Position numbers and translations under genes: made by a program
DNA from: Candidatus Tayloriibacteriota bacterium
GTDB taxonomy: Bacteria > Patescibacteriota > Minisyncoccia > Phycocordibacterales > SIBU01
Direction: 5' to 3'
Assembly: GCA_009695005.1 (NCBI GenBank)
Contig: SIBU01000006.1
Location: forward strand, 1-48,421
DNA: 48,421 bases
The notes under the pieces: generated by a model
Databases searched by the model: none
What the model was told of the DNA's origin: nothing
What the model saw: only the letters and a program-made list of their open reading frames with translations
Shown: positions 37,540-45,942 of the stretch, piece after piece
Numbering within the stretch: position 1 is the stretch's first letter
Layout of the letters: the number at the start of each line of letters is the position of its first letter

Positions 37540-40500
37540 ATGAAACGTCCCGGTCAATTTACTGAGTCGACTCCACAAGAGAAGGCGAAGCCGTCAAGAC
37601 TCACTCGTGAGATGCTATATCTCGCTGAACAGGCCGCTGAAGGTAGATTAAAGGTTCTTCCTGCCAAGGAATGGTCTTTGCATTATCCAGTAGATCAGGC
37701 AACTCGAGCGGAAAAACTTCAGGGATTGTTGGATGGTAAATATACCGCCGAAGAAGTGACACACGATATCAAACCTGATTCGCTTTTTTATAATGCCGAG
37801 GATATTGAAAAAGAAGGCTTAGAAAAAGTCAGTGGACGTATTCGAGACCTTTCCGCATTCATTACTCACTACGATTATCCTAGATTCGCCAAATTCGTAG
37901 AAGATATGCGTGGTCATGATATCCCTCTGGACGACCTTGATAACCTTTATAGCGATGTAACTCAAGCAAGAGTTCAGAAAAAAGTAATGGATTCTTTTGG
38001 ACATACTGGCCGAATGCAAATGCTGGAAGCTCTTCGAGCTGAAGCGGAAACTACGATTAAAAATATGGGGAATCTTCCTCGGTCTCAAAAGGTACTAAAA
38101 GCATTGAAGGTCAATTGGTTAAGTGAGGATATGGGTTTAGTGGGCATGGAAGAACGGGATCGTGTTATCTCTGAACTTTCGGGAGATGAGCGCAAACTTT
38201 TTGAAGACCTTCAATCCTCTTATCGAGAATACATACAAAAAGGAGACGAGAGTGGATATAAAAAACTCACTGACGCGGTACGAGAAGGTCTACCGAAAAT
38301 TCAGAAAGAGACAAAGGGTGGTGAACCTAGTGAAAGCATGCAAGAGCTAGAAAAGGAACTTGAGAAGTATCAAGAGCAAGCTGTCCCACCCGGCTCTCCA
38401 GAAGATCCCGCAATTCCTCCCGAAGATCGAGACGAATATCACACCCCACCTCCAGCACCCGGTGAATCAAAAGAAAAGATGCAGGAAAGGGCAATCTTTG
38501 AGATTGATCCTGCACTTGGTGGATACTACGCGAGTGGTAGAAAAAGTTATTATGATGTTGATTCAAAAACATGGAGCAAGAAAAAACAACTTTCCCCTTA
38601 CACTATTTCTATTACGGGCAAAGATCGATCTACAATCTCAGGGACTTTAGGTAGCGGAGTTAAATCTCTACCTCTTCCAAATGGCTATGCACTTGATGTT
38701 TCCTCTCTGAAAGCTAATGGGGCTAATGTAGAAGTTAGGCGTGATCAAAATGGCTGTTTTTATCTTGAAGTCAGTGGGACTGGTTCATTTTCAATAGATT
38801 TTTTGTTAGAACAAACACCCTTTCCTGGAAAAACGATCCCAGAAGATATGGCGCTTCTTCATCGTGGGTCACTTTCATCAAAATCTGAAGCAGTCCTCTC
38901 CAAGCTTATAGGATCACCCATACAAAAAGCCGAGCAGGTACGACAATACATTTTAGCAAATCACTTTTACCCCGGAGGCGGAGATCTAGAGAAAGCACAA
39001 GCGTTGCAGTATAAATTGCGAAGTGAATCCACTGGTGATAACTATCTCCAAAATATCGACCAGTCAGAATACTTGGAATGCTACTCCTCTAATACCAAGT
39101 TTATTGCAATGATGCGTAAGGCAGGTATTCCAGCCCGTTTGGTGATTGGACATAAAGTTGAAGGGGCAAAAGATGGCAAGTCGGCTATTACTCAGAGTTC
39201 TGGCCATGCCTGGTCAGAAATTTGGGATGGAAAGACATGGAGACGTTTTGATGCCACTCCAAATCCAAAACCTGAAGACCAAAAGGAGTCAGACAAGGAC
39301 GATAGGAAATTAGAAAAAGAATCTGCAGAGGAAGCAGAGGATGGTGGCATTGATAAGCCACAGGAGAATGGAGACAAAAAGGGTCAAAAAGGAGATCAGC
39401 AAAAGGAAGGCCAGACACAAGGAAAACAACAAGGTCAAGGACAATCCCCTGAATCCGGTAATCCCTTAGAGCAAATGCCCGATGCTTCAGATAGTCAGAT
39501 GCAACAATCAGAATCACAACTGCAAGAAGCGAAAGAACAAATGGAAAAGATGGCTGAACAAAAACAGCAACTTGAAGACAAAGTACAAAATGCAGAAAAG
39601 TTCAAAGAACTTTCTGAGCTTCAAAAAGAAGTAGAAGGTAGCGATCTTTTTGATGATTCAAAAAAAGAAATTAAAGACAAGCTGGAAGCGAAAGAGGATC
39701 AGATGAAAGATAAAATTAAAGACGAGCTCGACAAAATGGTTGAGGATGGCTTTATGGACGAAAAAAAGAGAGATGAGATCATAAAAGAACTTGAAGAAAG
39801 AAAGCTAGAGGAACTTGATCGAGTTCAAAAAGAAGTTGAACAAGAAAATAGAGTTTATAACGAGTATGAGGATATTCGTGAGGAGATCGAACCATTGGTA
39901 GATAAATGGTTTCAATATTTTGCTGAACGTTTACCAAGACAGGACGAGGTTGGATTTGATGATGATTCCCTAACTCGACAAGGAGCATTTGATCGAAAGG
40001 CTGTAATGAAAACCAGAAACTTACTTTTTGGAACAGTAAAAAATCCTCGAGAAATCTACCCCTCTGTCAAGCCTCGATTTATGGCATCAATTTTGGTGGA
40101 TGTGTCTGGTTCTATGGCGGGAGAAAAATTACAAAGCGCACGAAAACTTCTAATATTTTACTCTGAATTATTCAGTCGTATTTCTCAAGAATTTGGTTAT
40201 ATTAAATTTTCTATAAATACTTTCTCTAATTCTGTAACTGAAATTAAAGAATTTAAACAAGATTATGATTCACCACAAAGATACGACTTTGAAGATGGTA
40301 CGCAATCAACTATAAAAGTTCGGTTAATGCAAAAACTGGCTACTCGAGGTGGTACTAATATGCTTGATGGTATCAAAAAAGCGGCGAGCAAATTAAACGA
40401 ACAAGTTGAAGAATACCCTGATTATGCCTCTGCGTTTTATTTTGTTGGTGATGGTGGTGATACTTGTGGCAATACAGAAAACATAACCAGATTTTTAGAG

Positions 40501-40701
40501 GTAAATGATTCAGAGCATGGATTCGGTGAGCATATGTATTCCGCTATTCTACTTGGTAATGAATCCCAACGTAAAGAGTTGGCGGTGATTTTTGGGGATG
40601 AGCATACAAATGTTGCACCTGATCTCGGTGAACTTATAGAAAAAAGCATGGATAAGTTTGACGAGGACTTGGGGGAGTATTTAAAGACTAAGACTCAATA
40701 A
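37540..40701 (+). CDS. Transglutaminase-like + VWA domain protein
   Basis: ECYSSN...SGHAWSEIWDGKTWRRFDATP (C-H-D triad); ILVDVSGSMAGEK...RGGTNMLDGI MIDAS. Confidence 0.88.
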   Translation: MKRPGQFTESTPQEKAKPSRLTREMLYLAEQAAEGRLKVLPAKEWSLHYPVDQATRAEKLQGLLDGKYTAEEVTHDIKPDSLFYNAEDIEKEGLEKVSGRIRDLSAFITHYDYPRFAKFVEDMRGHDIPLDDLDNLYSDVTQARVQKKVMDSFGHTGRMQMLEALRAEAETTIKNMGNLPRSQKVLKALKVNWLSEDMGLVGMEERDRVISELSGDERKLFEDLQSSYREYIQKGDESGYKKLTDAVREGLPKIQKETKGGEPSESMQELEKELEKYQEQAVPPGSPEDPAIPPEDRDEYHTPPPAPGESKEKMQERAIFEIDPALGGYYASGRKSYYDVDSKTWSKKKQLSPYTISITGKDRSTISGTLGSGVKSLPLPNGYALDVSSLKANGANVEVRRDQNGCFYLEVSGTGSFSIDFLLEQTPFPGKTIPEDMALLHRGSLSSKSEAVLSKLIGSPIQKAEQVRQYILANHFYPGGGDLEKAQALQYKLRSESTGDNYLQNIDQSEYLECYSSNTKFIAMMRKAGIPARLVIGHKVEGAKDGKSAITQSSGHAWSEIWDGKTWRRFDATPNPKPEDQKESDKDDRKLEKESAEEAEDGGIDKPQENGDKKGQKGDQQKEGQTQGKQQGQGQSPESGNPLEQMPDASDSQMQQSESQLQEAKEQMEKMAEQKQQLEDKVQNAEKFKELSELQKEVEGSDLFDDSKKEIKDKLEAKEDQMKDKIKDELDKMVEDGFMDEKKRDEIIKELEERKLEELDRVQKEVEQENRVYNEYEDIREEIEPLVDKWFQYFAERLPRQDEVGFDDDSLTRQGAFDRKAVMKTRNLLFGTVKNPREIYPSVKPRFMASILVDVSGSMAGEKLQSARKLLIFYSELFSRISQEFGYIKFSINTFSNSVTEIKEFKQDYDSPQRYDFEDGTQSTIKVRLMQKLATRGGTNMLDGIKKAASKLNEQVEEYPDYASAFYFVGDGGDTCGNTENITRFLEVNDSEHGFGEHMYSAILLGNESQRKELAVIFGDEHTNVAPDLGELIEKSMDKFDEDLGEYLKTKTQ

Positions 40702-40800
40702 AAGTTTCTTTTCAGAATATGCCACCTGAATCCAGGAAAAAAAGCGAAGCAAATGTAAAATTCTTAAAAAAACCCAACTGATCGTTCGTAAGGCACGGTA

Positions 40801-40940
40801 CTCTCGCGCTCATCTCGTTTCGCTCGCTGTGCCCGGGGTGGGAAGTTCGAACCTTACAGGTTCAGTACAGGTTTCCCATCTCGGGGACTCGATATGGGAG
40901 AACCTTTTCGATTCCCACACGAAAGCGTCCCGCGCTTTCT
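40801..40940 (-). repeat. tRNA-tail module of tRNA-Leu(TAA) (type I core) with duplicated trailer
   Basis: Minus strand GTGGGAATCGAAAAGG...GTACTG GAACC-TGTAA-GGTTC... CTTCCCACCCCGGGCACAGCGAGCGAAACGAGATGAGCGCG. Confidence 0.9.
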
Positions 40941-40967
40941 CCCGCGCTCATCTCGTTTCGCTCGCTG

Positions 40968-41051
40968 TGCCCGGGGTGGGAATCGAACCCACACGACCTT
41001 ACGGTCCAGGGATTTTAAGTCCCTTACGGCTACCAATTACGTCACCCGGGC
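40968..41051 (-). tRNA. tRNA-Leu(TAA)
   Basis: GCCCGGGTGACGTAATTGGTAGCCGTAAGGGACTTAAAATCCC...GGGTTCGATTCCCACCCCGGGCA. Confidence 0.95.
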
Positions 41052-41055
41052 ATCC

Positions 41056-41162
41056 ATGAGAATCGCTCGCAACTCAAATTTTTGCCGTCGCAAAAATTTG
41101 TCTGGGCACCGCCTCGCAATCGCTCGAAGCTCGCGATATTGCTTCGGCGTTCGATTCTCCCG
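41056..41162 (-). repeat. tRNA-tail module of tRNA-Cys (type II-like core), truncated at the tRNA-Leu 5' flank
   Basis: Minus strand GGGAGAATCGAAC (inverted T-arm) - GCCGAAGCAATATCGC...GCGATTGCGAGGCGG - hairpin - CGATTCTC. Confidence 0.8.
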
Positions 41163-41191
41163 CGCAAGCCGCGCAGGCGGCTTGCTCGTGG

Positions 41192-41263
41192 AGGCCACGG
41201 GGAGAATCGAACTCCCGCATAGAGATTTTGCAGATCTCCGAATTACCACTTTTCTACGTGGCC
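41192..41263 (-). tRNA. tRNA-Cys(GCA), encoded CCA follows at 41189-41191
   Basis: GGCCACGTAGAAAAGTGGTAATTCGGAGATCTGCAAAATCTC...GAGTTCGATTCTCCCCGTGGCCT then CCA. Confidence 0.93.
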
Positions 41264-41308
41264 AAATATATTAATTAAATTTCGATGATCGTAAATCCTA
41301 AAAAAACC

Positions 41309-41632
41309 TTACATTTGTGACAGCATATCAATTTTTTGTCGATTTTTCTCGCCTAAGTCTATCCTGAAATCGACAAAAGGCAATCTGAATAGCTTTGTCT
41401 CACGCTTTAAAACTTCCCGGAACTCAGAACGTTTCCTTTTTGCAAAATCTAGCGCACCGTTTTCCTTGTCAGCAGGGAACACTGTAAATGATACCAGAGC
41501 TCTCTTTCCTGCGTCCATCAGTTCAACATTGGTGACTGTGATGAGAGCACTGTTGGAAGATTCGCGTTCAAGAAATTCCGCTGCTTTTTCGCGGATAATT
41601 TCCTTAACTTTTTCGTCTTTAATGTCGCTCAT
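41309..41632 (-). CDS. rbfA: Ribosome-binding factor A
   Basis: RbfA-like length and pattern (VKEIIREKAAEFL...ITVTNVELMDAGKRALVSFTVFP) next to infB. Confidence 0.75.
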   Translation of the reverse strand: MSDIKDEKVKEIIREKAAEFLERESSNSALITVTNVELMDAGKRALVSFTVFPADKENGALDFAKRKRSEFREVLKRETKLFRLPFVDFRIDLGEKNRQKIDMLSQM

Positions 41633-41640
41633 GATATTAA

Positions 41641-43155
41641 TTATTTTTGAACAATAATAAAGGTTTCCAGTACATCACCGGGAGCAATCTCGATTTTTGC
41701 CTCTGCCATGGCTCCAAATTCCTTGTCTTTCAAAACTTCACTAGTTTTGACTTTTTGTTGCTGAAGTTCACGGATTCTTCCGCTACCAACCTCAGCGCCA
41801 CGTCTTATAATTTTGAATTCATCCCCTAAACCGATTGAACCCTCTATAACCTTACCCCCGATAATTTGCTTGTCTTTAACGACACTGAACAAGCGAATGA
41901 TTTTGGCTTTGCCTCTTGTTTCGACAACTTCAAGTTTTGGAGTGCGGGTGGCTATAACTTCTTGCATTCTTTCAATCAATTTGTAAATGATAGTAAATAG
42001 TTCAATCTTGACGCCGTCACGCTCAGCCAAATTTCTGGCGGCGTTATCAATTTTTACATTAAAACCAAAAATTAGAGCGTCAGGGTTGCCAGAAAGAATT
42101 TTAAGATCTGACTCATTGATGTCACCGGTACCGGATTGAATAATTCTTGGAATAATTTTATCGGTCGCTAATTTGGCCATTTCATGTTCAATGGCTTCAA
42201 GAGTTCCTGATACATCCGTTTTTACAACGAGAGGAATCACGACTCTTTCTTCGGCGATAGATTTTTTAATTACTACGATTTTTTTAATATTCTTTTCCGG
42301 ATTCTCAAGAAATTCCTCAGCGTCCTTTTTTGAATAGAAAGAGTGAAACATGTCGCCAGTTTTCGGTGCACTGTCCCAGCCAATTATTGTAACTGGAGTA
42401 CCAGGCAGACAAACGTCAATTTTTTTGCCGGCAAAGTTTTCAATCATACGTAGAGGAGAAATAGATTTTCCAGAAACAACAGTCATACCCCTAGAAAGAG
42501 TTCCGTTTCTGATTATAAGCACTGCACTGATACCTCTCTCCTTTGATCTAGAGACTTCGAGTACAACACCTTCTGCAGGAAGATTTTCATTTGCTGAAAT
42601 TTCGCCTACCTCAGCTACCAAAAGAACCATATCCAATAGCTCATTTATACCAGAGCCCGTTTTGGCGGAAACTGGCAAGCAGGGAACTTCACCACCGTAA
42701 CCTTCTACATATATTTCATTTTCTAAAAGACTTTGTTTGGCGCGTTCGATATTAGCACTTGGTTTGTCCATCTTTGTGACCGCAATAATAAAAGGGAGCT
42801 TACTTTCCTTGATGAATTTAAGTGCCTCAAGGGTTTGTGGTTTGACGCCGTCCTCTCCGGAAACAACCAATATGGCAATATCGGCGACGGAAGCACCTCG
42901 GCTACGGATTGCAGCGAACGCTTCGTGTCCCGGCGTATCGATAAAAGTTATCGGTTTTGTCAGTCCTTCAGGAGTTTTGTGAAATACTTCGTATGCGGAA
43001 ACATGCTGTGTTATACCACCAGCCTCTTTGTCTGTAACATTTGATTTACGAATATAGTCTAGAAGGGTAGTTTTGCCATGATCAATATGGCCCATTACCG
43101 CAACAACTGGTGGACGGGGAACAGATGTATTCTTTTGTTCTGTTTTTTTAGTCAT
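41641..43155 (-). CDS. infB: Translation initiation factor IF-2 (short form)
   Basis: RPPVVAVMGHIDHGKTTLLDYIRKSNV, DTPGHEAF, TKMDKP. Confidence 0.96.
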   Translation of the reverse strand: MTKKTEQKNTSVPRPPVVAVMGHIDHGKTTLLDYIRKSNVTDKEAGGITQHVSAYEVFHKTPEGLTKPITFIDTPGHEAFAAIRSRGASVADIAILVVSGEDGVKPQTLEALKFIKESKLPFIIAVTKMDKPSANIERAKQSLLENEIYVEGYGGEVPCLPVSAKTGSGINELLDMVLLVAEVGEISANENLPAEGVVLEVSRSKERGISAVLIIRNGTLSRGMTVVSGKSISPLRMIENFAGKKIDVCLPGTPVTIIGWDSAPKTGDMFHSFYSKKDAEEFLENPEKNIKKIVVIKKSIAEERVVIPLVVKTDVSGTLEAIEHEMAKLATDKIIPRIIQSGTGDINESDLKILSGNPDALIFGFNVKIDNAARNLAERDGVKIELFTIIYKLIERMQEVIATRTPKLEVVETRGKAKIIRLFSVVKDKQIIGGKVIEGSIGLGDEFKIIRRGAEVGSGRIRELQQQKVKTSEVLKDKEFGAMAEAKIEIAPGDVLETFIIVQK

Positions 43156-43192
43156 AAAATTTTGCAAATGTAAAGAAAATCATATTCAAAAT

Positions 43193-43672
43193 TTACTTTT
43201 TTGAAAAAATTTCCCTCGCTATAACTAAAGATTTCTTTTCTTCGTCTGTCAGTTCGTATTCAGATTTAAAATCCTTTATAGGTTTTGAAAAAATACTGAC
43301 ATGATCTCTTGAGTAAAGACTTGAAAGAACTACACCATTGCCCTTTTCTGAAATAAAGCTTGAGGCAAAACTTTGGCTACCACCTTCTCCATTTCCCCTG
43401 AAAGGGTTGAATCTCACTGTCCCGACTCCTTGGACGCTTCTTCCTAGCCTGATTTCAACATTTGCTAGATGATCGATCATCTCAACTTTAAATTGTTTGA
43501 TGATTTTGATGTCAGATTCCATGGTTGACATTGCTTCGTCTAGGTTTTTTGCCTTGCCACCGCGAGTTAGTCTTCTAACACGTATTTCAAGGTGTACAAC
43601 AAAGATAATAAGAAGAGCGCAAGCAACCCCTAAGGTAATTAGAATCTCTCTTGTGTGCATCTCCATAGCCAT
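43193..43672 (-). CDS. Hypothetical single-TM protein
   Basis: N-terminal TM helix, 159 aa. Confidence 0.55.
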   Translation of the reverse strand: MAMEMHTREILITLGVACALLIIFVVHLEIRVRRLTRGGKAKNLDEAMSTMESDIKIIKQFKVEMIDHLANVEIRLGRSVQGVGTVRFNPFRGNGEGGSQSFASSFISEKGNGVVLSSLYSRDHVSIFSKPIKDFKSEYELTDEEKKSLVIAREIFSKK

Positions 43673-43760
43673 AGGATTATAGCGGAGAAAGTGACATTTG
43701 GCAAAAAGCTAAAGATATATCTCATTGTATTTTTCTCAATATTTTCATAATATGTGAAGA

Positions 43761-44966
43761 ATGAAAAAAAGAGTGTATATGGATTACGCCTCAACAACCC
43801 CTCTTGACCCTAGGGTATTCAAAGTGATGACTCCGTTTTTTTTGGAAAAGATTGGCAATCCCAGTTCAATTCACTTTGAAGGAGTTTTGGCAAAAAAAGG
43901 TTTGGAGGAATCGAGGGTAAAGGTAGCCAAAATATTACAGGCTCATGCCGATGAAATTATTTTTACCTCGGGTGGTACCGAATCGAACAATTTGGCAATC
44001 TTTGGAGTTGTAAAAAACTTGGAAAAAAGCGGGCTTTCGATTGCTAAAATGCATTTTGTGACGACGGTTATCGAGCACAGTTCAGTTTTGGAGTGTTTTC
44101 GCGAATTAGAAAGTCGCGGAGCGAAAGTTGATTATGCGCCAGTAAAGAGTAACGGAATTGTTGACCCTAAAATCATCGAGAAATTGCTTCGAAGAGAAAC
44201 GGTACTTGTTTCTATCGGATATACGAACAACGAAATTGGAACCATTCAACCACTCAGAGAAGTTTCGAAGATAATTAAAAATCTGTCAGCGGTTAAAGGT
44301 CAAGAGTCAATTATCAAAGGTTTTTCCAGCCTCATTTTTCACACCGACGCTTCTCAGGCTCCACTTTACTTAGACTGTATGACGGAGCGGTTAGGTGTCG
44401 ATCTTATGACTTTGGATGGTCATAAAATGTATGGTCCAAAAGGTGTTGGAGCGTTATATGTAAAAAGGGGAAATTTAATTCAACCAATTTTTGAAGGAGG
44501 AGGTCAGGAGAGGGGATTTAGGGCGACTACTGAAAATGTGCCGGCAATTGTCGGTTTTGCCAAAGCTTTTGAAATTGCAGTATCAATGAGAATAAAGGAA
44601 TCGGCGCGTCTTGAAAAATTACGAAACTATTTCTATTCCAAGGTTCTGCAGAATACTGGAATAGAAGGATTGGGAAATATAACAGTAAATGGCGATTTGA
44701 ATGAGCGTTTGCCAAATAACATTAATATCTCGGTTACAGGACTGGATGCGGAATTTGCTGTTTTAAAATTAGATGCCAGAGGAATAGCATGTTCTACAAA
44801 AAGTTCGTGCCTAGGTTCTGAGGGCGGATCTTACGTTGTTCGAGCGCTTGGAGGTAGTGCAAAACGCTCGCTAGAGTCCCTTCGTTTTACTTTTGGAAGA
44901 TCTACCGTGAAGGCTGATATTGATTATTTGCTAATTCAGTTAAAGTCGATTATCGCTAAACCATAA
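43761..44966 (+). CDS. Cysteine desulfurase (NifS/IscS family)
   Basis: VYMDYASTTPLDPRV, TSGGTESNNLAI, TLDGHKMYGPKGVGALYV, STKSSC. Confidence 0.95.
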   Translation: MKKRVYMDYASTTPLDPRVFKVMTPFFLEKIGNPSSIHFEGVLAKKGLEESRVKVAKILQAHADEIIFTSGGTESNNLAIFGVVKNLEKSGLSIAKMHFVTTVIEHSSVLECFRELESRGAKVDYAPVKSNGIVDPKIIEKLLRRETVLVSIGYTNNEIGTIQPLREVSKIIKNLSAVKGQESIIKGFSSLIFHTDASQAPLYLDCMTERLGVDLMTLDGHKMYGPKGVGALYVKRGNLIQPIFEGGGQERGFRATTENVPAIVGFAKAFEIAVSMRIKESARLEKLRNYFYSKVLQNTGIEGLGNITVNGDLNERLPNNINISVTGLDAEFAVLKLDARGIACSTKSSCLGSEGGSYVVRALGGSAKRSLESLRFTFGRSTVKADIDYLLIQLKSIIAKP

Positions 44967-45017
44967 TTTTGCTAAATTTAGCTTGTGTTTTTTTGAAGTT
45001 GTTTTATTATTCATTCA

Positions 45018-45935
45018 ATGGAGGAATTAACTAAACAACAAATCGTTCTTGTAACTTTGCTAGTCTCTTTTATTACATCAATTGGGACTGGTATTGTTAC
45101 TGTAGCGCTTATGGATCAAGCGCCACCTGGAGTGACACAGACTATCAATCGCGTGGTGGAACGTACAATAGAGAAGGTTGTACAGGGGCCGGCCCAACAA
45201 ACCGCCTCTGTAATTACCAAGGAGACTATTGTCGTAAAAGAGGATGACTTGGTAGTTCAGGCTGTAGAGAAAAATTCCAAAAGTATCGTTTCAGTCATTT
45301 GGATATCCGGAGAGGGTGATAGTTTGAAAGATGTTTTTGTTGGAAATGGTTTGGTGGTAGGAAAAGATGGCTTGGTTGCAATTGATCCGTCAATTACAGG
45401 TCAGGTTCAAGATTTTGAGGGTAATTTTGTTCCACAAAAATTTAAAGTGATTTATTCTGATCGGTTGACGTTACCGGTTTCGATTGTCCCAGCGTCTGCT
45501 TCTTCAAAAATTATTTTCTTGAAACCCATTTTTGACGGTGTGTCTAAACCTCCGATTTTTTCTCTGGCGTCATTGGCAGATTCTGTTTCTTTAAAACTTG
45601 GACAAACTGTTATCGCGCTTGGAGGAGAAAAGGTTTCTGTTGCAACAGGTATTGTGTCAAATCTCTCTGAAAAGTTGGGTGATACAAGTGTTTCCAGTAC
45701 GGCCACTTCAACCGCAGATATTGTCGCCTTGAAAAATTCTCAAATAATAAAAACTGATATCCATACAATTGGAAAGACATTGGGTAGCATTTTGGTAAAT
45801 TTATCGAGTGATGTTGTGGGTATTAGAGCGATTTCGGCCGGTGAAGGAGATAATTTTTATATTCCGTCTGGTGCGATTGTGGCTGCATTGGCTAAGGTAT
45901 CTGCCGCTACCACTACGGCCTCTGTAATTCGTTAA
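45018..45935 (+). CDS. HtrA/trypsin-like fold protein, apparently lacking catalytic residues
   Basis: VGNGLVVGKDGLVAIDPSITG and IIKTDIHTIGKTLGSILVNLSSDVVGI align with HtrA GSGFII.. and GNSGGPL regions. Confidence 0.7.
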   Translation: MEELTKQQIVLVTLLVSFITSIGTGIVTVALMDQAPPGVTQTINRVVERTIEKVVQGPAQQTASVITKETIVVKEDDLVVQAVEKNSKSIVSVIWISGEGDSLKDVFVGNGLVVGKDGLVAIDPSITGQVQDFEGNFVPQKFKVIYSDRLTLPVSIVPASASSKIIFLKPIFDGVSKPPIFSLASLADSVSLKLGQTVIALGGEKVSVATGIVSNLSEKLGDTSVSSTATSTADIVALKNSQIIKTDIHTIGKTLGSILVNLSSDVVGIRAISAGEGDNFYIPSGAIVAALAKVSAATTTASVIR

Positions 45936-45942
45936 TTAAAAT

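Noticed and set aside
6633-40920. Resemblance of GTACTG...GAGTAG in type I cores to 5S rRNA loop E segments
   Set aside because: Only short shared strings; the element places GTAG in a hairpin loop of a very short stem and lacks the rest of 5S rRNA.
6894-41263. T-box riboswitch interpretation of the anti-tRNA arms
   Set aside because: Arms lie downstream of tRNA genes, not in leaders of synthetase or amino-acid genes, and no T-box or specifier loop was seen.
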